Below are positions 50,189-58,341 of a stretch of 64,000 nucleotides of DNA, piece by piece. The stretch comes from DASZBX01 sp035943635 (GTDB lineage: Bacteria; Actinomycetota; Actinomycetes; Streptomycetales; Catenulisporaceae), in the NCBI GenBank assembly GCA_035943635.1, contig DASZBX010000124.1:1-64000 (forward strand), written 5' to 3'. Positions within the stretch are counted from its first letter, which is position 1; each line of letters opens with the position of its first letter. The notes below the pieces were generated by a model, which had not been told where the DNA came from, did not search any database, and saw only the letters and a list, made by a program, of their open reading frames with translations. The position numbers and the translations under genes were made by a program.

Positions 50189-51262
50189 GTGAAGACGAGT
50201 GGGCTGTTCATCGCGGGTATCGGGACGTACCTGCCGCCGGCGACCAAGGTCGAGCAAGCCGTCGCCGACGGCCGGTTCGACGCGGAGGAAGCCGAGGACA
50301 TGCACCTCGAATCCGTCTGCGAGGCCACGGACGAGGCGCCGCCCGACATGGCGGTCAGCGCGGCCGGCAGCGCCCTGGAGCGGTCGGGGCATCAAGCCCA
50401 GGACATCGCGCTGCTGCTGCACGCCAGCGTGTACTTCCAAGGCCTCGAGCTCTATCCGACCGCGTCCTACATCCAGCATGCCGTGCTGGGCGACCACCCG
50501 GGGCTCGCCTTCGAGGTCAAGCACGCCTCCAACGGCGCCATGACCGCGCTGGACATCGCGGCCCGCTGCCTGGCGAGCACGCCCGACGCCGTGGCCGCGC
50601 TCGTGACCACCGCCGACAAGGTCACTCTGCCCGCGATCGACCGCTGGAACAGCGACATCGGCATCGTTCCCGGCGACGGTGCCGCAGCGATGGTGCTGAG
50701 CAAGAGGTCCGGTTTCGCGCAGGTGCTGAGCACGTCCACCGTCTCGGACCCGACCCTGGAGCGCCTGCACCGCGGTGACGCGCCGTTCACACCGCACAAC
50801 GATCCCACCCAACCGATCGACCTGCGGCTACGCAAACTGCAGTACCTCGGAGAGGTGGAACTCGACGAGTTCACCCGCCGGTTCCGGACCGGTCTGCGCA
50901 CCTGCGTCAACGGCGCCTTGGCGGACGCCGGTATCCGACTTGCCGACGTCGCCCGTTTCGCCGTTCCGCACTTCGGGCGCATGGTGCTCCACCGCGAGTG
51001 CCTGGTCGCGCTCGACGTCGACGAGGACCTCACCACGTGGTCCTGGGGCCGCACGGTCGGCCACCTGGGCGCGGGCGATCAGATCGCCGGGCTCGGCCAC
51101 CTTGTGGAGAGCGCGGCAGTCGACGTCGGCGACTACTGCATGTTGCTGGGTGTCGGCGCCGGCTTCACCTGGACGTGTGCTGTGGTGCGGATCGTCGAAC
51201 TGCCCTCGTGGACGACCCGACCGCCGGGCATCGGCCTCGTCGCCGGACGGGAGGGCAGCTGA
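50189..51262 (+). CDS. KAS III-like acyltransferase with Ser in place of Cys (CerJ/DpsC type)
   Basis: 357 residues. GTG at 50189 (GGAG about 7 bases upstream) is preferred to the ATG at 50159, which lies inside the stop region of protein C. The thiolase fold is clear, but the nucleophile elbow reads EVKHASNGAMTALD, giving Ser 114 where FabH has Cys. The His is in VPHFGRMV (about 259), and the usual Asn motif is GHLGAGD, with Asp. Such non-canonical KAS III proteins do not condense with malonyl. CerJ, ChlB3 and DpsC relatives transfer acyl groups to sugars or select starter units. Its place next to a TE-less PKS suggests it hands the protein C product to a hydroxyl or amine. Confidence 0.85.
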   Translation: MKTSGLFIAGIGTYLPPATKVEQAVADGRFDAEEAEDMHLESVCEATDEAPPDMAVSAAGSALERSGHQAQDIALLLHASVYFQGLELYPTASYIQHAVLGDHPGLAFEVKHASNGAMTALDIAARCLASTPDAVAALVTTADKVTLPAIDRWNSDIGIVPGDGAAAMVLSKRSGFAQVLSTSTVSDPTLERLHRGDAPFTPHNDPTQPIDLRLRKLQYLGEVELDEFTRRFRTGLRTCVNGALADAGIRLADVARFAVPHFGRMVLHRECLVALDVDEDLTTWSWGRTVGHLGAGDQIAGLGHLVESAAVDVGDYCMLLGVGAGFTWTCAVVRIVELPSWTTRPPGIGLVAGREGS

Positions 51263-52521
51263 TGCGGTGCTGTGTCTTCCCGGGGCAGGGAATCCAGAAG
51301 AAGGGGATGGGCCGGGACCTGTTCGGGAGCTTCCCCGATCTTTGCGCCCGGGCCGATCAGGTACTCGGGTACTCGGTCGAACAGCTGTGCCTGGAGAACC
51401 CGGACCGTCGGCTGAGCGAGACCGAGTATGCGCAGCCTGCTATCTATATCGTCACTACACTGCGGTACCTGGCCACGCGGGAGGACCAGCCGCCCGCGGA
51501 GTATTTCGCCGGGCACAGTATCGGTGAGTACAGCGCCCTGTTCGCGGCCGGCGCCTTCGACTTCGAAACCGGCCTGGCACTGGTGAAACGCCGCGCCGAA
51601 CTCATGGGCCGCGCCGACGGCGGCGGCATGGCGGCAGTTGTCGGCGTGCCCGAGGCGGTAGTCGAAGAGACCCTGCGGGCGTACGACGCCACCGGAGTGG
51701 TGATCGCCAACTACAACGCGCCCAAGCAACTCGTGCTGTCCGGTGGCCAGGACGAACTGGCGCGGCTCAAACCGGTCTTCGAAGCCCTGGACGGCGTCCG
51801 GGGCTTCGTCCCGCTCCGGGTCAGCGGCGCCTTCCACTCACCATGGATGGCCCCGGCCGCCGCGCAGTTCCGTGACTTCCTCGCCACGGTCGACGTGCAC
51901 GAACTCACGAAACCGGTCATCTCCAACGCGACCGGCCGCCCCTTCGACACCGACACCCGGGCCGTACGCGAAGCACTGGCCGAGCAGATCATCAAGCCCG
52001 TCCGATGGACCGAGTCCATCAGGTATCTGCGTGACGCGGGCGTGGAGGTCTTCACGGAACTCGGCGAGCACAAGGTGCTGACGCCACTGATCGACGAGAT
52101 CATCGCTGCGGAGAACCCCGCAGCAGACCCGCGCGAGGAGCTGATCGCCCGGATCAAGCGCGAGATCCTACAACCGGAGATCGGCGACGCGGCGCTCGAC
52201 TTCGACGAGAACCAGTCATTCCGGCAACTGGGCCTGAACTCCATCATCTACGTTCGGCTCGCTCGCCAGGTCGAATCAGTGCTCGGCTACGCGGTAAAGC
52301 CGGACGTCATCTATCGGCATCGGTCGTGTGCTGCGTTGGCGGATTACCTGCTGGAGCAGGAGCATGTCGCGCAAGCCGCTCCGAAGACGGCCCCAGAGCC
52401 TTGGCATGAATACCGGGATGAACGCGTACTCGCGCTGCTGCGAGACTGCGCGAACGGCAATCTCAGCGTGGAGCAGGCGATCGAGACGATTCGCGCCGGT
52501 GTCGCCGGGGGAGTCGCGTAG
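51262..52521 (+). CDS. Discrete trans-acting acyltransferase fused to an ACP
   Basis: 419 residues; ATG at 51262 shares a base with the previous stop (TGATG). The AT domain (1-285) begins VFPGQGIQKKGMG, has the nucleophile motif AGHSIGEYSAL, and AFHSPWM, the malonyl-CoA-specific pattern. A carrier domain follows (about 290-375, FRQLGLNSIIYVRLARQ). A short C-terminal tail (RVLALLRDCANGNLSVEQAI) resembles interaction helices. It should load malonyl units onto the AT-less modules of proteins A and B. The role of its own ACP is unclear; it may be a shuttle or a partner for the KAS III-like enzyme. Last gene of the cluster. Confidence 0.9.
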   Translation: MRCCVFPGQGIQKKGMGRDLFGSFPDLCARADQVLGYSVEQLCLENPDRRLSETEYAQPAIYIVTTLRYLATREDQPPAEYFAGHSIGEYSALFAAGAFDFETGLALVKRRAELMGRADGGGMAAVVGVPEAVVEETLRAYDATGVVIANYNAPKQLVLSGGQDELARLKPVFEALDGVRGFVPLRVSGAFHSPWMAPAAAQFRDFLATVDVHELTKPVISNATGRPFDTDTRAVREALAEQIIKPVRWTESIRYLRDAGVEVFTELGEHKVLTPLIDEIIAAENPAADPREELIARIKREILQPEIGDAALDFDENQSFRQLGLNSIIYVRLARQVESVLGYAVKPDVIYRHRSCAALADYLLEQEHVAQAAPKTAPEPWHEYRDERVLALLRDCANGNLSVEQAIETIRAGVAGGVA

Positions 52522-52691
52522 CGGTTTGGAGACAGTGCGTAAGTGTTATTCGTTGATGATCAGTATCTCGACCTTCGAGGTCTCGGCTGGCGGCGATTGC
52601 GATGACCAGGGTTTGACGTATCTGGGTTCTGTTGCGTGGCGGTGTGAAAGTGGGCAGCATCGGCGTTCGCTGTACACGAAGGTACCCGCTG

Positions 52692-52865
52692 ATGCTGCCT
52701 GTGCCAGTCCGCTGCCTCCTAGGCGCCAACACGACTAACGCGACGTTCCGGTTCCATCAGATCGCCGTGAGCCTTGCGCTCGTGCTGGTGGCCGGGGTCT
52801 GCGCGCTGGAGGCGGCCGACGATCTGCAGGACCTGCTCTCCCCCGCCCACGCCCGGCCCCGCTGA
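52692..52865 (+). CDS. Possible small membrane peptide
   Basis: 57 residues with one hydrophobic stretch (IAVSLALVLVAGVCALEAAD) and a polar C-terminus. There is no clear ribosome-binding site, and I do not recognise a family. It lies in the 52522-53047 gap, whose first 170 bases have codon-like but unrecognisable sequence that might be the debris of an insertion element. Kept only as a weak candidate. Confidence 0.25.
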   Translation: MLPVPVRCLLGANTTNATFRFHQIAVSLALVLVAGVCALEAADDLQDLLSPAHARPR

Positions 52866-52969
52866 CCCCGGCGCCCCGCGCGCACACCGGCAGGGCGCCG
52901 CGGCGGGCCTTGTGACGAAACCCTGACGGGCGCGGCCGTCCGCGGCGTTCACGCCTCACCCACCGGGCG

Positions 52970-53004
52970 TCTACAATCGTGTAGAAGTTCTACATTATTG
53001 TAGA
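52970..53004. promoter_or_regulatory. Two TCTACA-N4-TGTAGA operators upstream of the DedA gene
   Basis: Perfect 16-base palindromes lie at 52970-52985 (centre ATCG) and 52989-53004 (centre TTAT), with centres 19 bases apart, 44-78 bases before the DedA start. The TACA/TGTA arms are the core recognised by BlaI/MecI/CopY-type repressors. The same element precedes the UppP gene. No BlaI gene is in the window. Confidence 0.7.
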
Positions 53005-53047
53005 TGTACAGTGGCGGCCTGCCGCCGCGCACCCCGGGAAGGCGCCC

Positions 53048-53725
53048 GTGATCAACACTGCCCTGCTCGCCGCCGCGTCCGACGCGGCCACCGACGGGAT
53101 ACACCTGCTCGCGTTCAACCCCCTGTCCGCCACCTCGTGGCTGACCGGGCTCGGCGCGATCGGGGTGTTCCTGGTCTTGTTCGCCGAGACCGGCCTGCTG
53201 ATCGGCTTCTTCCTACCCGGCGACTCGCTGCTGTTCACGGCCGGACTGCTGTGCACCACCGAGTCCACCTCCGCCGTGCACCTGTCGCTGGCCGCCGTGC
53301 TGCCAGCCGCTGCGGCCGGTGCGCTGCTCGGTGCCCAGGCCGGGTTCTGGCTCGGCCGGCGCGGCGGGCGCACGCTCCTGGCCCGCTCCCGCAACCGGCA
53401 CCTGCAGCGCGGAGCCGAGCGCGCCGAGGAAATCCTGATCCGCTACGGGTACGGCAAGGCCATCGTGCTGGCCCGGTTCATCCCCGTCGTGCGCACCGTC
53501 CTGAACCCCCTGGCCGGCGCCCTCGAAGTGCCCGCGCGCACGTTCACGCTGTGGCAGTGCGTTGGCGGACTGGCCTGGTCCCTGGGCGTCACCCTGGCCG
53601 GATACGCGCTCGGCTCCAGCGTCCCGAACGTCGACACCTACCTGCTGCCCATCATCGCCCTGATCGTCGTGGCCTCACTGACCCCGCTCGCCCTGGAACT
53701 GCGCCGCGCCCGGCGCACTGTGTGA
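53048..53725 (+). CDS. DedA-family membrane protein (VTT domain)
   Basis: 225 residues, GTG start at 53048 after GGGAAGG. Typical DedA core: VLFAETGLLIGFFLPGDSLLF (reentrant loop with Gly-Asp), GFWLGRRGG, YGKAIVLARFIPVVRTVLNP (the conserved Phe-x-Pro-x-x-Arg) and several membrane helices. DedA/UptA proteins have been shown in other bacteria to return undecaprenyl phosphate across the membrane. Here it shares a palindromic operator with the UppP gene 577 bases downstream, which fits joint control of C55 lipid carrier recycling. It is preceded by two operator copies, consistent with tight repression. Confidence 0.88.
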   Translation: MINTALLAAASDAATDGIHLLAFNPLSATSWLTGLGAIGVFLVLFAETGLLIGFFLPGDSLLFTAGLLCTTESTSAVHLSLAAVLPAAAAGALLGAQAGFWLGRRGGRTLLARSRNRHLQRGAERAEEILIRYGYGKAIVLARFIPVVRTVLNPLAGALEVPARTFTLWQCVGGLAWSLGVTLAGYALGSSVPNVDTYLLPIIALIVVASLTPLALELRRARRTV

Positions 53726-53756
53726 CCAGGCGGAGCGCGGCAGGCGGGGGGAACCG

Positions 53757-54104
53757 ATGACGGACCCGGACGACGCCGTCCGACTGCTGGCGGCCCTGGC
53801 CGCCGCCCACTTCGCGGACGACCGGGCCTGCGGCGCCGATCCGGCACGGTACAGGCGCATCGCGTGTATCGCCGTCCAGCGCTGGGCGACCTTCGCCCGC
53901 CGCCACCCAGGTTTCGGGGCCGACACCCTTTCGTGCCGCACCGAGGATCTGGCCCGCGGACTGCTGGCCCGCTGCCGGCCCCCGGCCGCTCCCGGCGCCG
54001 CACCGGGCATTGCCGACTACCGCGCCCTGGCCGCCCGCCTGGCCCCGGTCCTGGCCGCGCGTGATCCGCTCGCGCGAGCCGCATCCCGGGCCCAGGCCGG
54101 CTGA
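53757..54104 (+). CDS. Hypothetical small protein
   Basis: 115 residues with a good ribosome-binding site (GGGGGGAA) before ATG 53757. The sequence is Ala/Arg-rich and probably helical (DAVRLLAALAAAHFADDRAC, RRIACIAVQRWATFARRHPG). There are no membrane segments, signal or known motif. It is placed between DedA and UppP genes in the same direction, 31 bases after DedA, so it is probably co-transcribed with it. Function unknown. Confidence 0.6.
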   Translation: MTDPDDAVRLLAALAAAHFADDRACGADPARYRRIACIAVQRWATFARRHPGFGADTLSCRTEDLARGLLARCRPPAAPGAAPGIADYRALAARLAPVLAARDPLARAASRAQAG

Positions 54105-54170
54105 CGCGGCGGGGATTGCCCGGCGCCCGTACCGGGCCAAGGACTCGGCGTAGGCGGATACCCTCTTACT

Positions 54171-54186
54171 TCTACAAGCTTGTAGT
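54171..54186. promoter_or_regulatory. TCTACA-N4-TGTAG operator upstream of UppP
   Basis: TCTACAAGCTTGTAGT is a palindrome (one end base deviates) matching the two copies at 52970-53004. It lies 116 bases before the UppP start, so the two genes probably answer to the same repressor. Confidence 0.65.
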
Positions 54187-54301
54187 AGATTGGCTCCGCC
54201 CACCCGGGCCGGCCCCGGCCCGCCCGGAGCCCGACCGCCGGCGCACCGCCCGTCGCCGCGCAAAATCCCGCCGTCCACCTTCGAAGAAACCGGCTGCCCC
54301 C

Positions 54302-55291
54302 GTGACAGGACTGACCTACCTCCAAGCAATCATCCTCGGCGTGCTGCAAGGCGTGACCGAGCTGTTCCCCATATCCAGCCTCGGGCACTCCGTGCTGGTG
54401 CCCGCCTGGATCGGCGGCTCCTGGAGCCACCTGGTGACCGAGGGCGACGCGCGGGACTCCGCCGACCCCTACCTCGCGTTCATCGTCGCCCTGCACGTGG
54501 CCACCGCCCTGGCGCTGCTGGCCTACTACCGGCGCGACTGGGTCCGCATCATCCGGGCCCTGGTCACCTCGCTGCGCACCCGCAAGATCGCCACCTCCGC
54601 CCAGCGCCTGGCCTGGCTGCTGGTGGCCGCCACCATCCCGGTCGGCGTCATCGGCCTGGCCCTGGAACACACCTTCCGCACCCTGTTCGCCAAACCCCTG
54701 GCCGCCTCGATCTTCCTGACTATCAACGGCCTGATCCTGCTCGGCGCCGAACGCCTGCGCCGCCGGGCCCAGACCCCCGCCACGATGCCGGAGCCCATCG
54801 CGGTCGGCGCCCACTTCGCCGCCAACGCCGAGAGCCCGGACACTGACCACACCAACCTGCCCGCGAACCCCGCACCCGCAGGCCTGATCACCACACAGCG
54901 GCGCACGCTGGACAATCTGGCCTTCAAGGAGGCCGCCCTGATCGGGTTCTTCCAATCCTTCGCGCTACTGGCCGGCATCAGCCGCTCGGGCGTGAGCATG
55001 GCCGCGGGACTGCTTCGCGGCCTGGACCACGAAGACGCCGCGAAGTTCTCCTTCCTGCTGGCAACCCCGGTCATCCTGGCCGCCGGCGTCCTGAAACTGC
55101 CGACCCTCGCCGGCCCGGCCGGCGCCCACATCCACGGCCAGATCCTGGCCGGATTCCTCGCCGCGGGCATCGCCGCCTACCTGTCCGTGCGCTTCCTCAC
55201 CCGCTACTTCACCACCCGCACCCTGACCCCCTTCGCCCTGTACTGCCTGATCGGCGGCGCCGTCAGCACCGCATGGTTCGCAGGGCACTAA
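54302..55291 (+). CDS. uppP: Undecaprenyl-diphosphatase UppP (BacA)
   Basis: 329 residues; GTG at 54302 gives the normal N-terminus (LTYLQAIILGVLQGVTELFP). The catalytic motifs are GVTELFPISSLGHSVL and the phosphatase loop LLAGISRSGVSMAAGL (AGISRSG instead of the usual PGTSRSG). About eight membrane helices are present, with an actinomycete-type hydrophilic insert near residues 150-200. It dephosphorylates undecaprenyl diphosphate at the outer face and confers bacitracin tolerance when overproduced. The ribosome-binding site is weak. It is linked to DedA by the shared operator. Confidence 0.9.
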   Translation: MTGLTYLQAIILGVLQGVTELFPISSLGHSVLVPAWIGGSWSHLVTEGDARDSADPYLAFIVALHVATALALLAYYRRDWVRIIRALVTSLRTRKIATSAQRLAWLLVAATIPVGVIGLALEHTFRTLFAKPLAASIFLTINGLILLGAERLRRRAQTPATMPEPIAVGAHFAANAESPDTDHTNLPANPAPAGLITTQRRTLDNLAFKEAALIGFFQSFALLAGISRSGVSMAAGLLRGLDHEDAAKFSFLLATPVILAAGVLKLPTLAGPAGAHIHGQILAGFLAAGIAAYLSVRFLTRYFTTRTLTPFALYCLIGGAVSTAWFAGH

Positions 55292-55331
55292 CCCGCCATC
55301 CGTCCCCGCGGCGCGCAACCGGCCCGCCCGG

Positions 55332-55718
55332 TCAGGCGAACGTCGTGGGGACGGCCGACTGCACGGGCGCGTCCGCGATGCCCAGGCGCAGGTGCTCGAT
55401 GTGGTAGACGGCCTGGTCCAGCAGCATCGCGACGTGGTTGTCGTAGAGGGCGTAGACGATGTTCTTGCCCGAGCGGGTGCCGGTGACAAGCCCGAGATTG
55501 CGCAGCAGGCGCAACTGGTGGGAGACGGCGGACTGCTCCATCCCGACCGCCTCGGCCAGGTCGGTGACCGTGCACGGCGCCTCGCGCAGCCGGGTGAGGA
55601 TCAGCAGGCGCGAGGGGGTGGCCAGGGCCTGGAGCGTGGTGGCGACCTTCGCGGCCGACGCGGCGTCCAGGCGCGCGACGGGTGCGGCGTGTTCTTCCTC
55701 GTATGCTGCGTGGCCCAT
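55332..55718 (-). CDS. nmtR: ArsR/SmtB-family metal sensor, NmtR-like
   Basis: 128 residues from ATG 55718, giving the N-terminus MGHAAYEEEH that NmtR proteins use as metal ligands. The winged helix is QALATPSRLLILTRLRE with recognition helix MEQSAVSHQLRLLRNLG, almost identical to Mycobacterium tuberculosis NmtR. Helix alpha-5 has D-x-H-x10-H-x2-H (DNHVAMLLDQAVYHIEH), the Ni/Co site of this subfamily. It should repress the divergent P1B-4 ATPase and release DNA when nickel or cobalt binds. An 18-base palindrome lies between the two genes. Start choice rests on homology; no strong ribosome-binding site is seen. Confidence 0.9.
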   Translation of the reverse strand: MGHAAYEEEHAAPVARLDAASAAKVATTLQALATPSRLLILTRLREAPCTVTDLAEAVGMEQSAVSHQLRLLRNLGLVTGTRSGKNIVYALYDNHVAMLLDQAVYHIEHLRLGIADAPVQSAVPTTFA

Positions 55719-55743
55719 GGCCGCAGCATAGCACCAGGGAACA

Positions 55744-55761
55744 CATGAATAGTTCTTCATG
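55744..55761. promoter_or_regulatory. ArsR-type operator CATGAA-N6-TTCATG
   Basis: An 18-base perfect palindrome with TGAA/TTCA arms and a 6-base centre lies in the gap between the NmtR-like gene (55718) and the ATPase (55813). This is the arrangement and sequence type expected of SmtB/NmtR operators. Confidence 0.65.
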
Positions 55762-55812
55762 AAATCCGGTACAGTGGTCGGGTCCCGCCCTGCCGACCGA
55801 AGGAGACGCCCG

Positions 55813-57786
55813 GTGCCCACGAGCATGCTGGAAACCACCACCGCGCCCGCGATCGCGCCGCCGAAATCCCCCGCACCCCGCGCGGCCGGCCTGTGGTCGC
55901 TGCCCGAGGTGCGCTGGGCCGCGCTGGCCACCGCGCTGTTCGTGCTCGGCCTGATCACCCACTTCGCCCACGCCCCCAGCGCGGTGGCCTGGGTGTTCTT
56001 CCTGGCCTGCTACGCGGCAGGCGGCTGGGAGCCGGGCCTGGCGGGCTTGCAGGCGCTGCGCGAGCGGACCCTGGACGTGGACCTTCTGATGGTCGCCGCA
56101 GCGATCGGCGCCGCGGCGGTCGGGCAGGTCCTGGACGGCGGGCTGCTGATCGTCATCTTCGCCACCTCCGGCGCCCTGGAGGCGGTGGCCACCCACCGCA
56201 CCGCCCAGGCCGTGCGCGGTCTGCTCGACCTGGCCCCCGAGCAGGCCACCCTGGTCACCGACGCGGGCGAGCGCAGCGCGGCGGCCGCCGACCTGAGGAT
56301 CGGCGACGTGATCCTGGTGCGCCCCGGCGAGCGCATCGGCGCCGACGGCCGGGTCCTGGACGGCTCCAGCGACGTGGACCAGGCCACCATCACCGGCGAA
56401 CCGCTGCCCGTGACCAAGAACGTCGGGGACGAGGTATTCGCCGGAACCCTCAACGGCACCGGCGCCCTGAGGGTGCGAGTGGACCGGGCCGCCTCGGACA
56501 CCGTGGTCGCCCGGATCGTCGCCATGGTCGAGGAAGCCTCCGCCACCAAGGCCACCACCCAGCTGTTCATCGAGAAGGTCGAACAGCGCTACTCGATCGG
56601 CATGGTCAGCGCCACCCTGCTGCTGTTCGCCGTCCCGCTGATCGCCGGGGCCGCGTTCCAGCCGACCCTGCTGCGCGCGATGACCTTCATGATCGTCGCC
56701 TCGCCGTGCGCCGTGGTCCTGGCCACCATGCCCCCGCTGCTCGCGTCGATGGCCAACGCCGGACGCCACGGCGTCCTGGTCAAATCCGCCGTCGTCATGG
56801 AACAACTCGGCACCACGACCCGGGTGGCGTTCGACAAGACCGGCACCCTGACCGAGGGCACCCCCCGCCTGACCGACATCCGCCTGCTGGCCGGCACCGA
56901 TCTGGGCGAGAAGGACGTGCTCGCCCTGGCCGCGGCGGCGGAGAACCCCTCCGAACACCCGCTGGGCCGCGCCGTGGTCGCCGCCGCCCGCGACGCCGGG
57001 CTCACCCTCGCCCACGCCGAGCAGTTCACCGCCGCCCCCGGACGCGGCGTCAGCACCCTGATCGACGGACGCCGCATCGAGATCGGCAGCCCCGCCCACC
57101 TGCTCGGCCCCGACGCGCCCGCCGAGGCCGCCGACCTGGTCTCGGACCTGGAGGACGGCGGGCAGACCGCCGCCGTGGTGCGCATCGACGGGAAGGTGGT
57201 CGCCCTGCTGGCCATCGCCGACCGCACCCGCCCGGCCGCCGTCGATGCCGTCGCCCGCATCACCGCCCTCACCGGCCACGCCCCGATTCTGCTCACGGGC
57301 GACAACCATCGCGCCGCGCAGCGTCTGGCTGGGCAGGTCGGCATCCAGGACGTGCGCGCCGGCCTGCTGCCCGAGGACAAGGTCGAGGCGGTCAGGGGCC
57401 TGGAAGCCGAAGGACACCGGGTCCTGCTGGTCGGTGACGGCGTGAACGACGCCCCGGCGCTGGCCGCCGCGCACACCGGGGTCGCGATGGGCCGGGCCGG
57501 GTCCGACCTGGCCCTGGACACCGCCGACGCCGTGATCATGCGCGATGACCTGGCCACCGTCCCCGCGATGATCACGCTCTCGTGCCGGGCCCGGCGGGTG
57601 GTGGTCTGGAACCTGGCCATCGCCGCCACCATCATCGCCTCCCTGGTCATCTGGGACCTGTCCGGCTACCTTCCGCTGCCGCTCGGCGTCCTCGGGCACG
57701 AGGGCTCCACCGTGATCGTGGGACTCAACGGCCTGCGCCTGCTGCGCACCAGCGCCTGGCACAAGGCCCTGGGTACGGCGAAGTGA
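55813..57786 (+). CDS. P1B-4-type metal-exporting ATPase (Co/Ni, NmtA/CtpJ-like)
   Basis: 657 residues; GTG at 55813 has GAAGGAG upstream. P-type ATPase signatures: TGEPLPV (actuator), FDKTGTLTEG (phosphorylation), NPSEHPLG (HP locus) and GDGVNDAPAL. The membrane metal site is SPC (IVASPCAVV) together with HEGST near the C-terminus. These define subgroup P1B-4, which exports Co, Ni or Fe(II), rather than the CPC-containing Cu/Zn pumps. No N-terminal heavy-metal domain is present, also typical of P1B-4. Divergent NmtR-like regulator and palindromic operator complete a metal-responsive efflux pair. Confidence 0.92.
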   Translation: MPTSMLETTTAPAIAPPKSPAPRAAGLWSLPEVRWAALATALFVLGLITHFAHAPSAVAWVFFLACYAAGGWEPGLAGLQALRERTLDVDLLMVAAAIGAAAVGQVLDGGLLIVIFATSGALEAVATHRTAQAVRGLLDLAPEQATLVTDAGERSAAAADLRIGDVILVRPGERIGADGRVLDGSSDVDQATITGEPLPVTKNVGDEVFAGTLNGTGALRVRVDRAASDTVVARIVAMVEEASATKATTQLFIEKVEQRYSIGMVSATLLLFAVPLIAGAAFQPTLLRAMTFMIVASPCAVVLATMPPLLASMANAGRHGVLVKSAVVMEQLGTTTRVAFDKTGTLTEGTPRLTDIRLLAGTDLGEKDVLALAAAAENPSEHPLGRAVVAAARDAGLTLAHAEQFTAAPGRGVSTLIDGRRIEIGSPAHLLGPDAPAEAADLVSDLEDGGQTAAVVRIDGKVVALLAIADRTRPAAVDAVARITALTGHAPILLTGDNHRAAQRLAGQVGIQDVRAGLLPEDKVEAVRGLEAEGHRVLLVGDGVNDAPALAAAHTGVAMGRAGSDLALDTADAVIMRDDLATVPAMITLSCRARRVVVWNLAIAATIIASLVIWDLSGYLPLPLGVLGHEGSTVIVGLNGLRLLRTSAWHKALGTAK

Positions 57787-57833
57787 GCCGCACAACACCC
57801 GCCGGGCGCGTACAAGGCCCGGCGGAGTGCACT

Positions 57834-58192
57834 GTGACGGTATGCCGCAGCTGCTGCTGCGGACGCCCGGAGAAGAACCCGACCGTCGACCACGCCGCCC
57901 AGGCCGAACACCTTCGCACCCACCTGCCGAAACCGCCAGACTGCGCTTCTCCGAATGCCTGGACGTATGCGAACGCTCCAACGTCATCGTCATCGGACCC
58001 AGCGCCGAAGGCCGGGCCGCCGGAGCGCGCCCGGTCTGGCTCGGCCTGGTCCGCGACCAGGAGGCGATCGCCGAGATCACCGACTGGATCACCGCGGGCG
58101 GACCGGGCATCGCCGCACCGCCAGCGGCCTCGGACCTCTACGAGTTCAGCCGGCCCGCACCGATCATCCCGAGTTGGGCGTGTCGCCCCTGA
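57834..58192 (+). pseudogene. (2Fe-2S) ferredoxin-domain protein, frameshifted
   Basis: From GTG 57834 (GGAG 6 bases upstream) the frame reads TVCRSCCCGRPEKNPTVDHA. This is the start of a small thioredoxin-fold [2Fe-2S] protein common in actinomycetes. Near 57925-57930 the matching continuation moves to another frame (LRFSECLDVCERSNVIVIGP, then RPVWLGLVRDQEAIAEITDW), restoring the second cysteine pair. Adding one base would restore a protein of about 119 residues. Either the gene is broken, a base was missed in sequencing, or the shift is recoded. It lies directly downstream of the P1B-4 ATPase. Confidence 0.7.
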
Positions 58193-58222
58193 TCACCCAC
58201 TTCACGTCGTCGAGAAAAGCTC

Positions 58223-58270
58223 ATTGCACTGAATTGATTGCACACCAACCCGATCCCGTTGATGTGCAAT
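58223..58270. promoter_or_regulatory. Repeated ATTGCAC heptamers upstream of the SARP gene
   Basis: ATTGCAC occurs at 58223-58229 and 58237-58243, with an inverted copy (TGTGCAAT) at 58263-58270. SARP proteins bind direct heptamer repeats, so these may be autoregulatory sites or sites for another regulator. They lie 72-119 bases before the SARP start. Confidence 0.4.
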
Positions 58271-58341
58271 GTTGGGCGCATTAGAACTGGCTCCTGAGGA
58301 CGGCGAGACGCGGCCGTCGGACCACGGGGAGAGTCGGATTG

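Noticed and set aside
52463..52732. Minus-strand ORF that might be an insertion-sequence remnant after the cluster
   Set aside because: Residues such as VIAIAASRDLEG are suggestive, but no transposase motif or inverted ends were found, so I could not support it.
55288..58110. 940-codon minus-strand ORF over the P1B-4 ATPase
   Set aside because: Gly/Gln/Asp-rich shadow of the ATPase gene; the plus strand carries all P-type signatures.
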